A DNA stretch of 34,461 bases from Phycicoccus avicenniae (GTDB lineage Bacteria; Actinomycetota; Actinomycetes; Actinomycetales; Dermatophilaceae), in contig NZ_JAGSNF010000026.1 in NCBI RefSeq assembly GCF_018139485.1, positions 1 to 34,461 of the forward strand. The letters are read 5' to 3'. Under the pieces are notes generated by a model. That model worked only from the letters and a program-made list of their open reading frames with translations, was not told the DNA's origin and made no database searches. Positions 24,388 through 32,871 of this stretch are shown piece after piece. Position 1 is the first letter of the stretch. Each line of letters opens with the position of its first letter. A program made the position numbers and the translations under genes.

Positions 24388-25308
24388 TCAGCTGCCGCTC
24401 AGCCCGTTCTCGTCGAGGAAGTCCTGCGCGACGGTCCGCGGGTCCTCCTTGTCGATGTCGGTCCGCTTGAGCATGTCCGCGATCGCCTCGGTCGTCAGCA
24501 GGCCGGACACCTCGTTCAGCGTCTCCTGGACCTCCTCGGCGCGGTCGGACCGCACGAGCGGCACGATGTTCTGCGAGCCGAACAGCTTCTCGTCGTCCTC
24601 GAGCGTCACGAACCCGTTCTCCGAGATCGACGGGTCGGTCGAGAAGATGTTCGCGACGTCGGCCTGCCCGTTCGCGAGCGCCTGGACGATGGACTGCCCG
24701 GTGAGCGGCCGGAACGACCCGAACGTCACGCCGTAGGTGTCCTCCAGACCCGGCACGCCCTGCGGCCGCTCCTGGAACTCCGGCGGCGCGGCGAGGGTCA
24801 GGTCGCCGGCGACCGACTCGAGGTCGGAGATCGTCGACAGCCCGTACTCGTCCGCGGTCTCCTGCGTGACGTTGAGCGAGTCGTTGTCCTCGGCGTCGGA
24901 CGGCTCGAGGACGGTGAACTCCTCCGGGATGACCTCCTGGACGTGCTCGTAGACCTCGTCCGGCTCGGTGCCGTCGTAGTCCTCGTCGTAGTACAGGGCG
25001 AGGGCGCCGGTGTACTCCGGGAAGACCTGGATCGAGTTGTCCTGGAGCGCCCGGAGGTAGACCTCGCGGGAGCCGATGTTCGTCTGGGTGCTGGCGTCGA
25101 CCCCGGCACCGGTGAGGGCACCGGCGTAGATCTCGGCGAGCAGGGTCGACTCGGAGAAGTTGGCCCCGCCGACGACGATCGAGCCGCCGCCCCCGGAGCT
25201 GCCGGAGTCGGTGGTCTCCTCGGCGAGGGGGTCCTCGGAGGCGCCGCACGCGGACAGCCCGAGGGCTGCGGCCGCGGCGACGGCGGTCATGACGGTCCTG
25301 CGCTTCAT
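24388..25308 (-). CDS. Glycine betaine/choline-type (OpuCC/ProX) substrate-binding lipoprotein
   Basis: This 306-residue protein binds an osmoprotectant outside the cell. MKRRTVMTAV, a hydrophobic run and LSAC form a lipoprotein signal with lipidated Cys21; a Gly/Ser linker follows. The mature part shows OpuAC-type features: IVVGGANFSESTLLAEIYAG, the TNIGSREVYLRALQDNSIQVFPEYTG block, and ADVANIFSTDPSI near the second lobe. The ATG at 25308 has GAAGGGAA about nine bases upstream. It is the last gene of a four-gene operon (ATPase, permease, permease, binding protein), separated from the permeases by 158 bp with tandem repeats. Ligand (betaine, choline, carnitine or proline betaine) cannot be read from the sequence. 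Confidence 0.93.
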   Translation of the reverse strand: MKRRTVMTAVAAAAALGLSACGASEDPLAEETTDSGSSGGGGSIVVGGANFSESTLLAEIYAGALTGAGVDASTQTNIGSREVYLRALQDNSIQVFPEYTGALALYYDEDYDGTEPDEVYEHVQEVIPEEFTVLEPSDAEDNDSLNVTQETADEYGLSTISDLESVAGDLTLAAPPEFQERPQGVPGLEDTYGVTFGSFRPLTGQSIVQALANGQADVANIFSTDPSISENGFVTLEDDEKLFGSQNIVPLVRSDRAEEVQETLNEVSGLLTTEAIADMLKRTDIDKEDPRTVAQDFLDENGLSGS

Positions 25309-25339
25309 CTGACGGTTCCCTTCGTGGGGTGACGGCTGG

Positions 25340-25412
25340 GTCGGGATCTGCGGTGGAGCTCTGCTGTCGGGGTCTGCGGTCGAGGTCTGCTGTCGGGATC
25401 GGTCGGGGTCAC
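25340..25412. repeat. 26-bp tandem repeat (about 2.5 copies) in the transporter intergenic region
   Basis: Units at 25340-25365 and 25366-25391 differ at few positions, and a partial third unit starts at 25392. The consensus begins GTCGGGRTCTGCGGT. The array lies between the second permease stop and the binding-protein start. Confidence 0.8.
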
Positions 25413-25466
25413 GCGCCGGTCGACGCGGTACGAGGTCGGACGGCGTGCGCGTCCGACGCGGTGCTC

Positions 25467-26222
25467 TCAGCCACGGACGTCAACAGGCGCGTCGGCGGGT
25501 GCTTCCGCCTGCGGCGCATCGTCACCGTCCTGTGACCCGCGGGCGGTCCGGCCGGTGAGCCCGGGCGAGACGACGCGGCGCTGCAGCAGCGACAGCACGC
25601 CCTCGAGCACGATGGCGAGGAGCCCGACGAGCAGCGCACCGCCGGCGGCCTCGCCGATGTCGCTCACGGCGAGCCCGTCGATGAGGTAGCGCCCGAGCCC
25701 GCCGAGCCCGAGGTAGGCGGCGATCGTCGCGGTCGCGACGACCTGGAGCATCGCGGACTTCACCCCTGACAGCAGGAGCGGCAGCGCGTTGGGCAGCTCC
25801 ACCTGCCAGAGCACCTGGCGGCCGCGCATGCCGACGCCCTTGGCGGCGTCCCGGGCCGAGGGGTCGACGGCGTCGATGCCGGCGTACGTCCCCGCGAGGA
25901 TCGGAGGGATGGCGAGCAGGACGAGGACGGCGATGCTCGGCGCCGTGAACGCGAGGTCGCCGGGGATGTAGGGACCGACGACGAGGGAGACCGCGAAGAG
26001 CAGGCCGAGCGTCGGGACGGCCCGCAGCGAGTTCGCGACCGACACCAGCCACCGGGCCCGGCCGGTGTGCCCGACCCACAGGCCGAGCGGGACGGCGATC
26101 GCGGCCGCGATGACGACGGTGACGACCGTGTACCAGAGGTGCTCCAGGAGCCGGGTGGGCACGCCACCCGGCCCGGACCACGTCATCGGGTCACGGAACC
26201 ACTCGAGGATCGAGGGGATCAC
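25467..26222 (-). CDS. Osmoprotectant ABC transporter permease (OpuCD/ProW type)
   Basis: This 251-residue membrane permease has an initial amphipathic stretch (IPSILEWFRDPMTW), then about six hydrophobic segments starting at about residue 28 (LLEHLWYTVVTVVIAAAIAV). The EAA-type loop ARDAAKGVGMRGRQVLWQVELPNALP that contacts the ATPase is clear. The C-terminal 30 residues are hydrophilic and rich in Asp, Ala and Pro. The GTG at 26222 overlaps the preceding permease stop as GTGA and follows a G-rich GGGGGTGG stretch, so it is preferred over an upstream in-frame start whose 30 extra residues are antisense-like Arg-rich sequence. It pairs with the permease encoded just before. Confidence 0.92.
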   Translation of the reverse strand: MIPSILEWFRDPMTWSGPGGVPTRLLEHLWYTVVTVVIAAAIAVPLGLWVGHTGRARWLVSVANSLRAVPTLGLLFAVSLVVGPYIPGDLAFTAPSIAVLVLLAIPPILAGTYAGIDAVDPSARDAAKGVGMRGRQVLWQVELPNALPLLLSGVKSAMLQVVATATIAAYLGLGGLGRYLIDGLAVSDIGEAAGGALLVGLLAIVLEGVLSLLQRRVVSPGLTGRTARGSQDGDDAPQAEAPADAPVDVRG

Positions 26223-26866
26223 GCGGCACCACCCCCGGCCGTCTGCCACGGCGTGAGCAGCCGCGCGCCGAGGACGATGAGCCGGTCGAGCGCGAGGGCC
26301 AGCACGACGCACGCGAGGATGCCCGTGAGCAGCTCGCCGTAGATGACGCGCTGGTACCCGTCGATGAGCAGGTCACCGAGCTGGGACACCCCGATGAGGG
26401 AGGCGACGGACACGATGCTCACGTTGCTCACCGACGCGACCCGCAGCCCGGAGGCGATGACCGGGACGGCCAGCGGCAGCTGCACCCCGAAGAGCCGCCG
26501 CAGCCCGCCGTAGCCCATCGCCGTCGCCGCCTGCTCGACGTGGTCGGGCACGGCGGACAGCCCGTCCGCGACGGTGCGCACGAGCAGCGCGAGCGTGTAG
26601 ACGGTCATCGCCGCGAGGACGTTGAACGGGTCGAGGATGCGAGTGCCGAGGATGAGCGGCATCACGATGAACAGGGCGAGCGAGGGGATCGTGTAGAGCA
26701 GCCCGCTCGAGGTGATGATCGCCGGGTAGCTCGCCCGCCAGCGCACCGCCGCCCACCCGAGGGGCACGGACAGGACGAGCCCGACGACGAGCGGGACCCC
26801 CGAGAGGTAGAGGTGCGACCCCGCGAGGTCGATCACCCGTGGCCAGTTCGCGAGGAACCAGTCCAT
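26219..26866 (-). CDS. Osmoprotectant ABC transporter permease (OpuCB/ProW type)
   Basis: This 215-residue membrane permease has about five to six hydrophobic segments beginning near residue 15 (HLYLSGVPLVVGLVLSVPLG). Family landmarks are SSGLLYTIPSLALFIVMPLILG and the ATPase-contact loop EQAATAMGYGGLRRLFGVQLPLAVP. The ATG at 26866 lies one base after the ATPase stop, and its own stop overlaps the next permease start, so the three genes are translationally linked. Length is normal for OpuCB/OpuCD. It forms the channel half that pairs with the downstream permease. Confidence 0.93.
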   Translation of the reverse strand: MDWFLANWPRVIDLAGSHLYLSGVPLVVGLVLSVPLGWAAVRWRASYPAIITSSGLLYTIPSLALFIVMPLILGTRILDPFNVLAAMTVYTLALLVRTVADGLSAVPDHVEQAATAMGYGGLRRLFGVQLPLAVPVIASGLRVASVSNVSIVSVASLIGVSQLGDLLIDGYQRVIYGELLTGILACVVLALALDRLIVLGARLLTPWQTAGGGAA

Positions 26867-26867
26867 G

Positions 26868-28007
26868 TCAGCCGCGCTCCCCGCTGACGTCCATCGCCCC
26901 GCCGTGGACCGGGTCGTCCTCGTCCCGCTCCGGGCGCTCGGTCTCCTCGATCGCGGTGAGGACCTCGTGCGCGCGGACCGTCCCGACGAGGACGCCGTCG
27001 TTATCGACGAGGACCCCGCGACGGGCGGGTGACGACAGGGCGGCGTCGAGCGCGCCGCGCAGCGACCCGGACGCCCGGGCGACGGTGCCGCCGCGGTGCA
27101 GGTCCTCCGACGCGACGGGGCGGTCGCCGACGCGCGCCGGCTCGACCCACCCGAGGGGGGTCCGGTCGTCGTCGACGACGAGGAGCCAGGACGCCCGGCT
27201 CGACGGGGTCTCCCCGACGACGACGGACGGCTCGGAGTGCAGGGTGAGCCGCGGCGCGTGCTCGAACTGCAGCGCCCGGTACCCGCGGTCCTTGCCGACG
27301 AAGTCCGCGACGAAGTCGTCGGCCGGGTGAGCGAGGAGGTACTGCGGCTCCGCGACCTGGGCGAGCGTCCCGCCGACCCGCAGCACCGCCACCTGGTCGC
27401 CGAGCTTGATGGCCTCGTCGATGTCGTGCGTCACGAAGACGATCGTCTTGCCGAGCTCGTCCTGGAGCCGGAGGAACTCGTCCTGCAGCTGGTCGCGCAC
27501 GATGGGATCGACCGCCGAGAACGGCTCGTCCATGAGCATGACCGGCGGGTCGGCGGCGAGCGCCCGGGCCACCCCGACGCGCTGCTGCTGGCCCCCGGAG
27601 AGCTGGGTCGGGTAGCGGTTCCCGAGCTTCGGGTCGAGACCGACGACCTCGAGCAGCTCGCGGGAGCGGTCCTTCACCTTCTTCTTGTCCCAGCCGAGCA
27701 GCCGCGGCACGGTCCCGATGTTGTCGAGCACCGTGCGGTGGGGGAAGAGCCCGGCGTGCTGGATGACGTAGCCGATGCCGCGGCGCAGCTCGGCGGCGTC
27801 CATCCGGCCGGTGTCCTGCCCGTCGAGGGAGATGCCCCCTCGCGTCGGCTCGATCATCCGGTTGACCATGCGCAGGCTCGTCGTCTTGCCGCAGCCGGAC
27901 GGGCCGACGAGGACGGTGATCTTGCCCGTCGGCGCCGTGAGGCTGAGGTCGTCGACCGCAGTGGTCCCGTCCGGGAACTGCTTCGTCACTCCGTCGAAGC
28001 GGATCAT
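26868..28007 (-). CDS. Osmoprotectant ABC transporter ATPase with CBS domains (OpuCA/ProV type)
   Basis: This 379-residue ATPase energises osmoprotectant import. Walker A GPSGCGKT (35-42, Lys41), the Q-loop, the signature LSGGQQQR, Walker B VMLMDEP and the switch His in FVTHD are all present. The C-terminal third (about 250-365) contains CBS-like repeats ([40 protein letters not shown]), which in OpuA/OpuC systems sense ionic strength or nucleotides and gate transport. ATG at 28007 is chosen over GTG at 28010 because TAGGGT (28014-28019) ends six bases before it, matching a leaderless start. It heads a four-gene operon. It is divergent from an MFS gene, with no terminator needed between. Confidence 0.94.
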   Translation of the reverse strand: MIRFDGVTKQFPDGTTAVDDLSLTAPTGKITVLVGPSGCGKTTSLRMVNRMIEPTRGGISLDGQDTGRMDAAELRRGIGYVIQHAGLFPHRTVLDNIGTVPRLLGWDKKKVKDRSRELLEVVGLDPKLGNRYPTQLSGGQQQRVGVARALAADPPVMLMDEPFSAVDPIVRDQLQDEFLRLQDELGKTIVFVTHDIDEAIKLGDQVAVLRVGGTLAQVAEPQYLLAHPADDFVADFVGKDRGYRALQFEHAPRLTLHSEPSVVVGETPSSRASWLLVVDDDRTPLGWVEPARVGDRPVASEDLHRGGTVARASGSLRGALDAALSSPARRGVLVDNDGVLVGTVRAHEVLTAIEETERPERDEDDPVHGGAMDVSGERG

Positions 28008-28013
28008 CACTCG

Positions 28014-28019
28014 ACCCTA
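28014..28019 (-). promoter_or_regulatory. Candidate -10 element for a leaderless osmoprotectant operon
   Basis: Minus-strand TAGGGT lies six bases before the ATPase ATG at 28007, so the transcript would begin at or next to the start codon. Confidence 0.4.
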
Positions 28020-28149
28020 GTGGGCATCACCGCAGGTCGCGCCACCGCGCCCGGGCCAGGTTCGACGACCGTCACCCGATCGAGACCGTCCGGCGCTCGG
28101 GGACCGGACGGGGGAATGCCCGGGCCGGTGCCCGCGGTTGCCCACCGGT

Positions 28150-29490
28150 GTGACGCAGGACGCCAGACGCACCCCCCTCCTCCTCGGGATCCTCTTCGGT
28201 CTCGCGGGGATGGGCTCGTCGTCGGCGTCGGTGGTCCTCCCCGACATGGCCGAGGGGCTCGGCATCGACGTCGGAGTCGCCGCCTGGTCGATCAGCCTCT
28301 ACGTCCTCATGCTCGCCGTGACGACGGCCGTCTACGGCCGGGTCGCCGACCTCGTGGGCGTCCGGCTGCCGTTGCTCGTCGGGCTCTCGCTCATGGCGGC
28401 CGGCTCGCTCGTGTCCGCGCTCGCCCCGACGTTCTCCGTCGAGCTCGTGGCGCGGATGGCCCAGGGTGCCGGCGCCGCCGCCGTCCCCGTCCTCGGCGTC
28501 ACCGTCCTCAACCAGCGCTTCGTCGGCGAGGTCCGCGGCTACGCGCTGAGCCGGCTCGCGGCCGTCGCCGCCGCCGTCGTGTGCGCCGGGCCGTTCATCG
28601 GCGGCGTCGTCGACGAGGTGCTCGGCTGGCGGGCCGTCATGGCGCTGCCGGTGCTCGGCCTCGTCGTCGTGCCGGCGCTGTGGGGCTCGCTGACCCGGGA
28701 GGGGTCCGGGGAGCGGCTCGACGTGTTCGGCGCGGTGCTCGTCGCGGCGACCGCCGGGGGCCTGGTCCTCCTCGTCCAGTCGCCGACGACCGGCCTCACC
28801 GTCGCCGTGGCGGGCGTCGTCCTCCTGGCGGTCGGCGGCCCGGCCGTCGCCGCGTGGGTGCGCCGCCGTCCCGACGGGTTCCTCCCGATGGAGCTGGTCC
28901 GCAACACGACCGTCGTGCGCAGCGCCCTCGCCGCGGCCGCCATCCCGGCGGCCTGGTTCAGCCAGCTCGTGGTCGTCCCGGTGATCCTCCAGGACGAGGG
29001 CTGGTCGACGTGGCAGGTCGGGGCGCTGCTCCTGCCGTCCATCGGCGTCGCCGCCCTCATCCCGCGCGTCGGCGGGGCCCTCATCGCGCGACTCGGGCCG
29101 GCCCGCGCCCTCGGCCTCGCCGGGGTCCTCGCCTCGGTCTCGCTGACGCTCGCGGCCCTCGGCGCGGCGTTCACCGCGCCGGTGCTCTTCGGCCTCGGCC
29201 TGCTCTTCGTCACGGCCGCGTTCGGGCTCGGCCAGCCGACGCTCAGCGCGGCGGTCGACGACGCCGTCGACCAGCGCGTGCGAGGCGTCGCGCTCGGCAT
29301 CGCGACGCTGCTCTTCCTCGTCGGCGGCAGCGTCGGGTCCGCAGCGGTCGTCGGGCTCGGGCTCCTGCTCGGGACGACCGGGGCGCTGGCGGTCCTCGTC
29401 GCGCTGCCGCTGCTCGGCCTGCTCGCCCTGCGGCCGCTCGTCGTCGACCCGCCGGACCGCGCCGACGCGTCCGTCCCCGACGCGGCCTGA
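28150..29490 (+). CDS. MFS transporter (drug:H+ antiporter-like)
   Basis: This 446-residue membrane transporter has about 12 or more hydrophobic helices. Motif A is visible in VYGRVADLVGVRLPLL after the second helix; the first helix contains GMGSSSASVVLPDMAEGLG, and the W-x2-S-x3-Y signature typical of drug antiporters follows (AWSISLYVLMLAV). Helix 4 to 5 shows RMAQGAGAAAVPVLGVTVL and GPFIGGVVDEVLGWR, the antiporter motif C region. The start is uncertain: GTG at 28150 or TTG at 28138, and neither has a good ribosome site. It is divergent from the osmoprotectant operon. Substrate is unknown; an export role is inferred from family motifs. Confidence 0.87.
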   Translation: MTQDARRTPLLLGILFGLAGMGSSSASVVLPDMAEGLGIDVGVAAWSISLYVLMLAVTTAVYGRVADLVGVRLPLLVGLSLMAAGSLVSALAPTFSVELVARMAQGAGAAAVPVLGVTVLNQRFVGEVRGYALSRLAAVAAAVVCAGPFIGGVVDEVLGWRAVMALPVLGLVVVPALWGSLTREGSGERLDVFGAVLVAATAGGLVLLVQSPTTGLTVAVAGVVLLAVGGPAVAAWVRRRPDGFLPMELVRNTTVVRSALAAAAIPAAWFSQLVVVPVILQDEGWSTWQVGALLLPSIGVAALIPRVGGALIARLGPARALGLAGVLASVSLTLAALGAAFTAPVLFGLGLLFVTAAFGLGQPTLSAAVDDAVDQRVRGVALGIATLLFLVGGSVGSAAVVGLGLLLGTTGALAVLVALPLLGLLALRPLVVDPPDRADASVPDAA

Positions 29491-29508
29491 CGAGGGGCCG
29501 TCGTGACG

Positions 29509-30177
29509 TCAGCCGTCGCCGCTCCCCCGGGTCCCACCGTCCGGGCTCCCGGCGTCGGAGCCGTCGCCGTCGCGCCCGCCGCCCCGGCGTCCGCCGTCGG
29601 GACCCTCGTCGGGCGAGAGCATCGCGTCCGGCACGTCCTCACCGCCGCGCACCCCGGCGAGCGCCGACCGCTCGAGCCGGTGGTCCGAGCGCAGGACGCT
29701 CACGTGGCCGCGCGTCTCGAGCACGACGACACCCACGTCCGCCCGGTGACCGATGCCGTGCTGGCGCAGGACGCCCCACAGCGCGGCCTCGGTGAGCCCG
29801 GCGCGGTGCAGCTCGTCGTGGTGGATCCGCGCCCCGACCATGAGGACGACGGGGTCGCGCCCCCGGCGGCCGCGACGGGTGCGTCGCAGCCCCCGTACGG
29901 CCGAGGACCAGCGGCCGAACGCCCTCTCGAGGACGAGGATCGTGCCGATGGCGACGAGGCCGCCGGCGAGGGTCGGCCACTCCCCGAGCGTCGCCCGCGC
30001 CGCGATCGAGCCGACGAGGGTGAGCAGCGCGATCGTCCCGGTCGAGGCGCTCGCCGAGGCGCGCCGGCCCCAGACGCGGAGCACGACGGCCACCGCGACG
30101 TAGAGGACGGTCGCCGACAGGGCGACGCCGAGGGCCCCGAAGGCCGAGATGCCGAGGTGCGCGACGAGTGCGTCCAT
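29509..30177 (-). CDS. DUF421 (YetF-like) membrane protein
   Basis: This 222-residue protein has three N-terminal hydrophobic helices (about 12-33, 45-62, 68-85) and a small cytoplasmic domain (DPVVLMVGARIHHDELHRAG, LTEAALWGVLRQHGIGHRAD, VGVVVLETRGHVSVL) typical of the DUF421/YetF family, of unknown function. The usual loop after helix 1 (LR-x2-GRR) reads VLRVWGRRASASASTGTIAL here, so the acidic residue often found after it is missing. The last 50 residues are Gly/Asp/Arg-rich and probably disordered. The start at 30177 lies 26 bp from the divergent MFS start. CATGAT ends six bases before the ATG, a near match to the leaderless pattern. Confidence 0.82.
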   Translation of the reverse strand: MDALVAHLGISAFGALGVALSATVLYVAVAVVLRVWGRRASASASTGTIALLTLVGSIAARATLGEWPTLAGGLVAIGTILVLERAFGRWSSAVRGLRRTRRGRRGRDPVVLMVGARIHHDELHRAGLTEAALWGVLRQHGIGHRADVGVVVLETRGHVSVLRSDHRLERSALAGVRGGEDVPDAMLSPDEGPDGGRRGGGRDGDGSDAGSPDGGTRGSGDG

Positions 30178-30203
30178 CCCCCGATCATGCCGCGCGGTCC
30201 CCG

Positions 30204-31703
30204 ATGAGCGACGCCGCCGCCGGGGCCGCCGCCGCGAGCGAGCCGCCCCGCCACACCGACGAGCCGCCCGGGTGCCCGGAGCGGCACGAGCAGCTCGACC
30301 GGCGCTCGCCCCGCGGCCGGCTCGTCCTCGCCGGGCTCACCCTCGGGACGGGGACGGCCATCCTCGACGGGTCGGTCGTCAACGTCGCCCTCCGCACCCT
30401 CGGCGCCGACCTGGGCGCCTCGCTCGCCCAGCTGCAGTGGGTGGTCAACGGCTACCTCCTCGCCCTCGCCTCGCTCGTCCTCGTCGGGGGCGCCCTCGGG
30501 GACCGGTACGGCCGGCTGCGGGTCTACCTCGTCGGCGTCGTGTGGTTCGGGGTCGCGTCGGCCCTGTGCGCGGTCGCGGCGACGCCGGGACAGCTCGTCG
30601 CGCTCCGGGTGCTCCAGGGCGTCGGTGCCGCGCTGCTCACCCCGGGCGCGCTGTCGGTCATCCGCACCGCGTTCCGGGCCGAGGACCGCGCCGCGGCGGT
30701 CGGCACGTGGGCCGGCGCGTCGGGGGTCGCGGCGGCCGCGGGGCCGCTCGTCGGCGGGTGGCTCGTCGACCACGCCAGCTGGCGCTGGGTGTTCGCGATC
30801 AACATCCCGCTGTGCCTCGCCGTCCTCGCGCTCACCGCCCGCACGACGCCGGAGAGCAGCGACCCCGACGCCCGCCGGAGGCCCTTCGACCTCGTCGGGG
30901 CGGGCCTCGGGGCGCTCGCGCTCGGCGCGATGACGTACGTGCTCACCGCCGCGTCCGCGCTCTCCCCGGTCGCGACGCTCGTCGGGTGGGTCGTCGTCCT
31001 GGGCGCCGGGGCGGGGTTCGTCCTCGTGGAGCGGCGCAGCAGTCACCCGCTCGTCCCCCTCGAGATGTTCACCGACCGGGTCTTCTCCGCGGCCAACGCC
31101 ATGACGGTGCTCGTCTACGGGGCGCTCGGCGCGGTGACGCTGTTCGTCGTCCTCCAGCTGCAGGCGGCGGGGTGGAGCGCGCTCGCGGCCGGGGCGTCGA
31201 GCCTGCCGGTCACGGTCGCCCTGCTCCTGCTGTCCTCACGCGCCGCCCGCCTCGCCGACCGGGTCGGTCCGCGGGTGCCGATGACCCTCGGTCCGCTCGT
31301 CTGTGCCGCCGGCACGCTGCTGCTCCTGCGGGTGGACGTCGACGCCGGGTGGCTCGACGTCCTGCCGGGGATGGTCGTGTTCGCCGTCGGGCTCGCCACG
31401 CTCGTCTCCCCGCTGACCGCCGCCGTGCTGGCGGCCGCACCGGACCGGCACGCCGGTGTGGCGAGCGGGGTGAACAACGCGGTCGCGCGGGCGGGGTCGC
31501 TGCTCGCGGTGGCGGCGCTGCCGGCGCTCGTCGGCCTGGCGGGCGAGGACTACCTCGACCCGAGCGCGATGACCGCCGGCTACCGGGCGGCGCTGCTCTG
31601 GTGCACGGGGCTGCTCGTCGCCGGAGCCGTGACGAGCTGGGTGGGGCTGCGGGGGTCCCGCGACCGACGCGTCGGTCCTCGGCGTCGGCTCGGGTCGCGG
31701 TGA
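30204..31703 (+). CDS. MFS transporter, DHA2/EmrB-QacA type (14 helices)
   Basis: This 499-residue exporter has a hydrophilic N-terminus of about 45 residues and about 14 hydrophobic segments. Helix 1 carries the DHA2 motif LDGSVVNVALRTLG; LQWVVNGYLLALASLVLVGG and motif A GDRYGRLRVYL follow; motif C lies in GVAAAAGPLVGGWLVDHASWRW. These identify a proton-driven multidrug or antiseptic exporter of the QacA/EmrB type. The ATG at 30204 is chosen because it follows directly after the divergent DUF421 start region; the upstream GTG-like start at 30168 would overlap that gene. Its ribosome site is weak. Substrate is not predictable. It ends just before a 15-bp tandem-repeat array. Confidence 0.9.
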   Translation: MSDAAAGAAAASEPPRHTDEPPGCPERHEQLDRRSPRGRLVLAGLTLGTGTAILDGSVVNVALRTLGADLGASLAQLQWVVNGYLLALASLVLVGGALGDRYGRLRVYLVGVVWFGVASALCAVAATPGQLVALRVLQGVGAALLTPGALSVIRTAFRAEDRAAAVGTWAGASGVAAAAGPLVGGWLVDHASWRWVFAINIPLCLAVLALTARTTPESSDPDARRRPFDLVGAGLGALALGAMTYVLTAASALSPVATLVGWVVVLGAGAGFVLVERRSSHPLVPLEMFTDRVFSAANAMTVLVYGALGAVTLFVVLQLQAAGWSALAAGASSLPVTVALLLLSSRAARLADRVGPRVPMTLGPLVCAAGTLLLLRVDVDAGWLDVLPGMVVFAVGLATLVSPLTAAVLAAAPDRHAGVASGVNNAVARAGSLLAVAALPALVGLAGEDYLDPSAMTAGYRAALLWCTGLLVAGAVTSWVGLRGSRDRRVGPRRRLGSR

Positions 31704-31708
31704 CGAAC

Positions 31709-31768
31709 CGTCGGTCGGCGTCCCGTCGGTCGGCGTCTCGCCGGTCGGAGTCCCGTCAGTCGGCGTCG
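31709..31768. repeat. Four 15-bp tandem repeats spanning the hydrolase stop codon
   Basis: Units of 15 bp start at 31709, 31724, 31739 and 31754, close to CGTCGGTCGGCGTCC. The last unit contains the hydrolase stop codon (31756-31758, minus strand) and its last codons. The array fills the gap between convergent genes. Confidence 0.85.
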
Positions 31769-32508
31769 TCGCCCGGCCCGAAGAGGGCGCCGCGGACGAA
31801 CTCCGCGACGGCCCGGTGCCAGTAGCGCGCCTGGTGCAGCATCGCGTGCTTCTCGTCCCGGACCCGGACGTGCCGGACGTCGGCCCCTTCCTCGGTCCAC
31901 CGGCGGGCGAGGACGGCGGTACGGCGTGGGTCGGTGATCCGGTCGTCGGCGCCGTGCATGAGCAGCACCTCGGTGCCCTGCCGCGGCCGGCGCAGCGACC
32001 CCTCGACCCACGGGGCGAGGGCGGCGACGGCGACGACGCCCGGCTCGTTCGCGAGGGTGAGGGCGACGCGGCCGCCCATCGAGTGGCCGACGAGGACGAC
32101 CGGGGTGTCGGGCAGGACCCGGCGGATCCGGTCGAGCGCCCAGCAGGCGTCCATGACGGGGTCGGCGTGGTGGTCGTTCCAGCCGCGGACCCGGTACTTC
32201 AGACGCAGGACGGCGGCCCGGTCCTCGGTCGCGGAACGGACGGCGGCGGCGAAGGGGACCATCCGCAGCACGGGCAGACGCCACCACGAGACGGGCATGC
32301 GGCTCGTGCTCGTCCCGCCGTGCAGGACGAGCACGACGGCCTCGGGGTCCTCGGGGACGGACCCGCGCAGCTGCGCGCCGTCGCCGCCCTCGGGGTCGAG
32401 CAGGGCGTGCTCGAGGTCCTCCGGACGGGAGGTCGGGTCGCCGGTGGAGGGGCGGGCCGTCCCGGGGGACGGCTCACCGGTCCGGCGGTCGTTGCGCTGG
32501 TCGTGCAT
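31756..32508 (-). CDS. Alpha/beta-fold hydrolase
   Basis: This 250-residue probable cytoplasmic hydrolase has a polar N-terminus of about 50 residues. The oxyanion strand follows as VVLVLHGGTSTSR, with the nucleophile elbow GHSMGG (Ser143), the acid in LLMHGADDRITD, and the catalytic His in RDEKHAMLHQ. These place it in the esterase/lipase-like alpha/beta-hydrolase fold; the reaction is unknown. The ATG at 32508 overlaps the cutA stop as ATGA, so it is the third gene of a dcd-cutA-hydrolase operon. A longer open frame starting at 32766 is antisense-like to cutA and not used. The 3' end overlaps a tandem-repeat unit. Confidence 0.87.
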   Translation of the reverse strand: MHDQRNDRRTGEPSPGTARPSTGDPTSRPEDLEHALLDPEGGDGAQLRGSVPEDPEAVVLVLHGGTSTSRMPVSWWRLPVLRMVPFAAAVRSATEDRAAVLRLKYRVRGWNDHHADPVMDACWALDRIRRVLPDTPVVLVGHSMGGRVALTLANEPGVVAVAALAPWVEGSLRRPRQGTEVLLMHGADDRITDPRRTAVLARRWTEEGADVRHVRVRDEKHAMLHQARYWHRAVAEFVRGALFGPGDDAD

Positions 32509-32867
32509 CACGCGTCCTTCGCGGCCACGTCCCGGCGGTCGGTGCGGACGGTCTCGCGCAGCCATACGGCGTAGCGCGGGTCGCAGTCCGCCACGGCGAC
32601 GGCCAGGACCTCGGGGGTGTCGTAGGGGTGTTCGGCGTGCACGAGCTCCCGGATGGGCCCCACGAGGTCGGCGGTCGACTTCACGAGCAGCAGCTGCTCC
32701 TCGTCCTCCTCGACCGCCCCGTCCCACACGAACACCGAGGTCACCCCGGGGACGACCTGCACGCACGCCGCGAGCGACCGGTCGACGAGCAGCCGCGCGA
32801 GCCGCATCGCGACGTCCCGGTCGGGCGTCGTGACGTGGACCTCGACGAGGTCGTCGTGCTCGGGCAT
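32508..32867 (-). CDS. cutA: Divalent-cation tolerance protein CutA
   Basis: This 119-residue protein forms trimers in characterised family members and is linked to copper and divalent-metal tolerance, although its biochemical role remains unclear. Family blocks are complete: ARLLVDRSLAACVQVVPGVTSVFVW, EEDEEQLLLVKS and HPYDTPEVLAV. The ATG at 32867 lies four bases after the dcd stop and follows GAGG inside the end of dcd; upstream in-frame codons to 32924 belong to the dcd overlap and do not fit the family N-terminus. The hydrolase gene overlaps its stop. Confidence 0.94.
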   Translation of the reverse strand: MPEHDDLVEVHVTTPDRDVAMRLARLLVDRSLAACVQVVPGVTSVFVWDGAVEEDEEQLLLVKSTADLVGPIRELVHAEHPYDTPEVLAVAVADCDPRYAVWLRETVRTDRRDVAAKDA

Positions 32868-32871
32868 CGCC

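Noticed and set aside
22455-24470. Pro/Arg/Thr-rich same-strand frame overlapping the acidic tail
   Set aside because: It is the +1 shadow of the repeats, and the tail frame is continuous with the oxidoreductase, so no frameshift is needed.
32509-32766. Longer hydrolase start at 32766
   Set aside because: The added residues are out-of-frame translation of cutA; the ATGA overlap at 32506-32510 is a typical coupled start.
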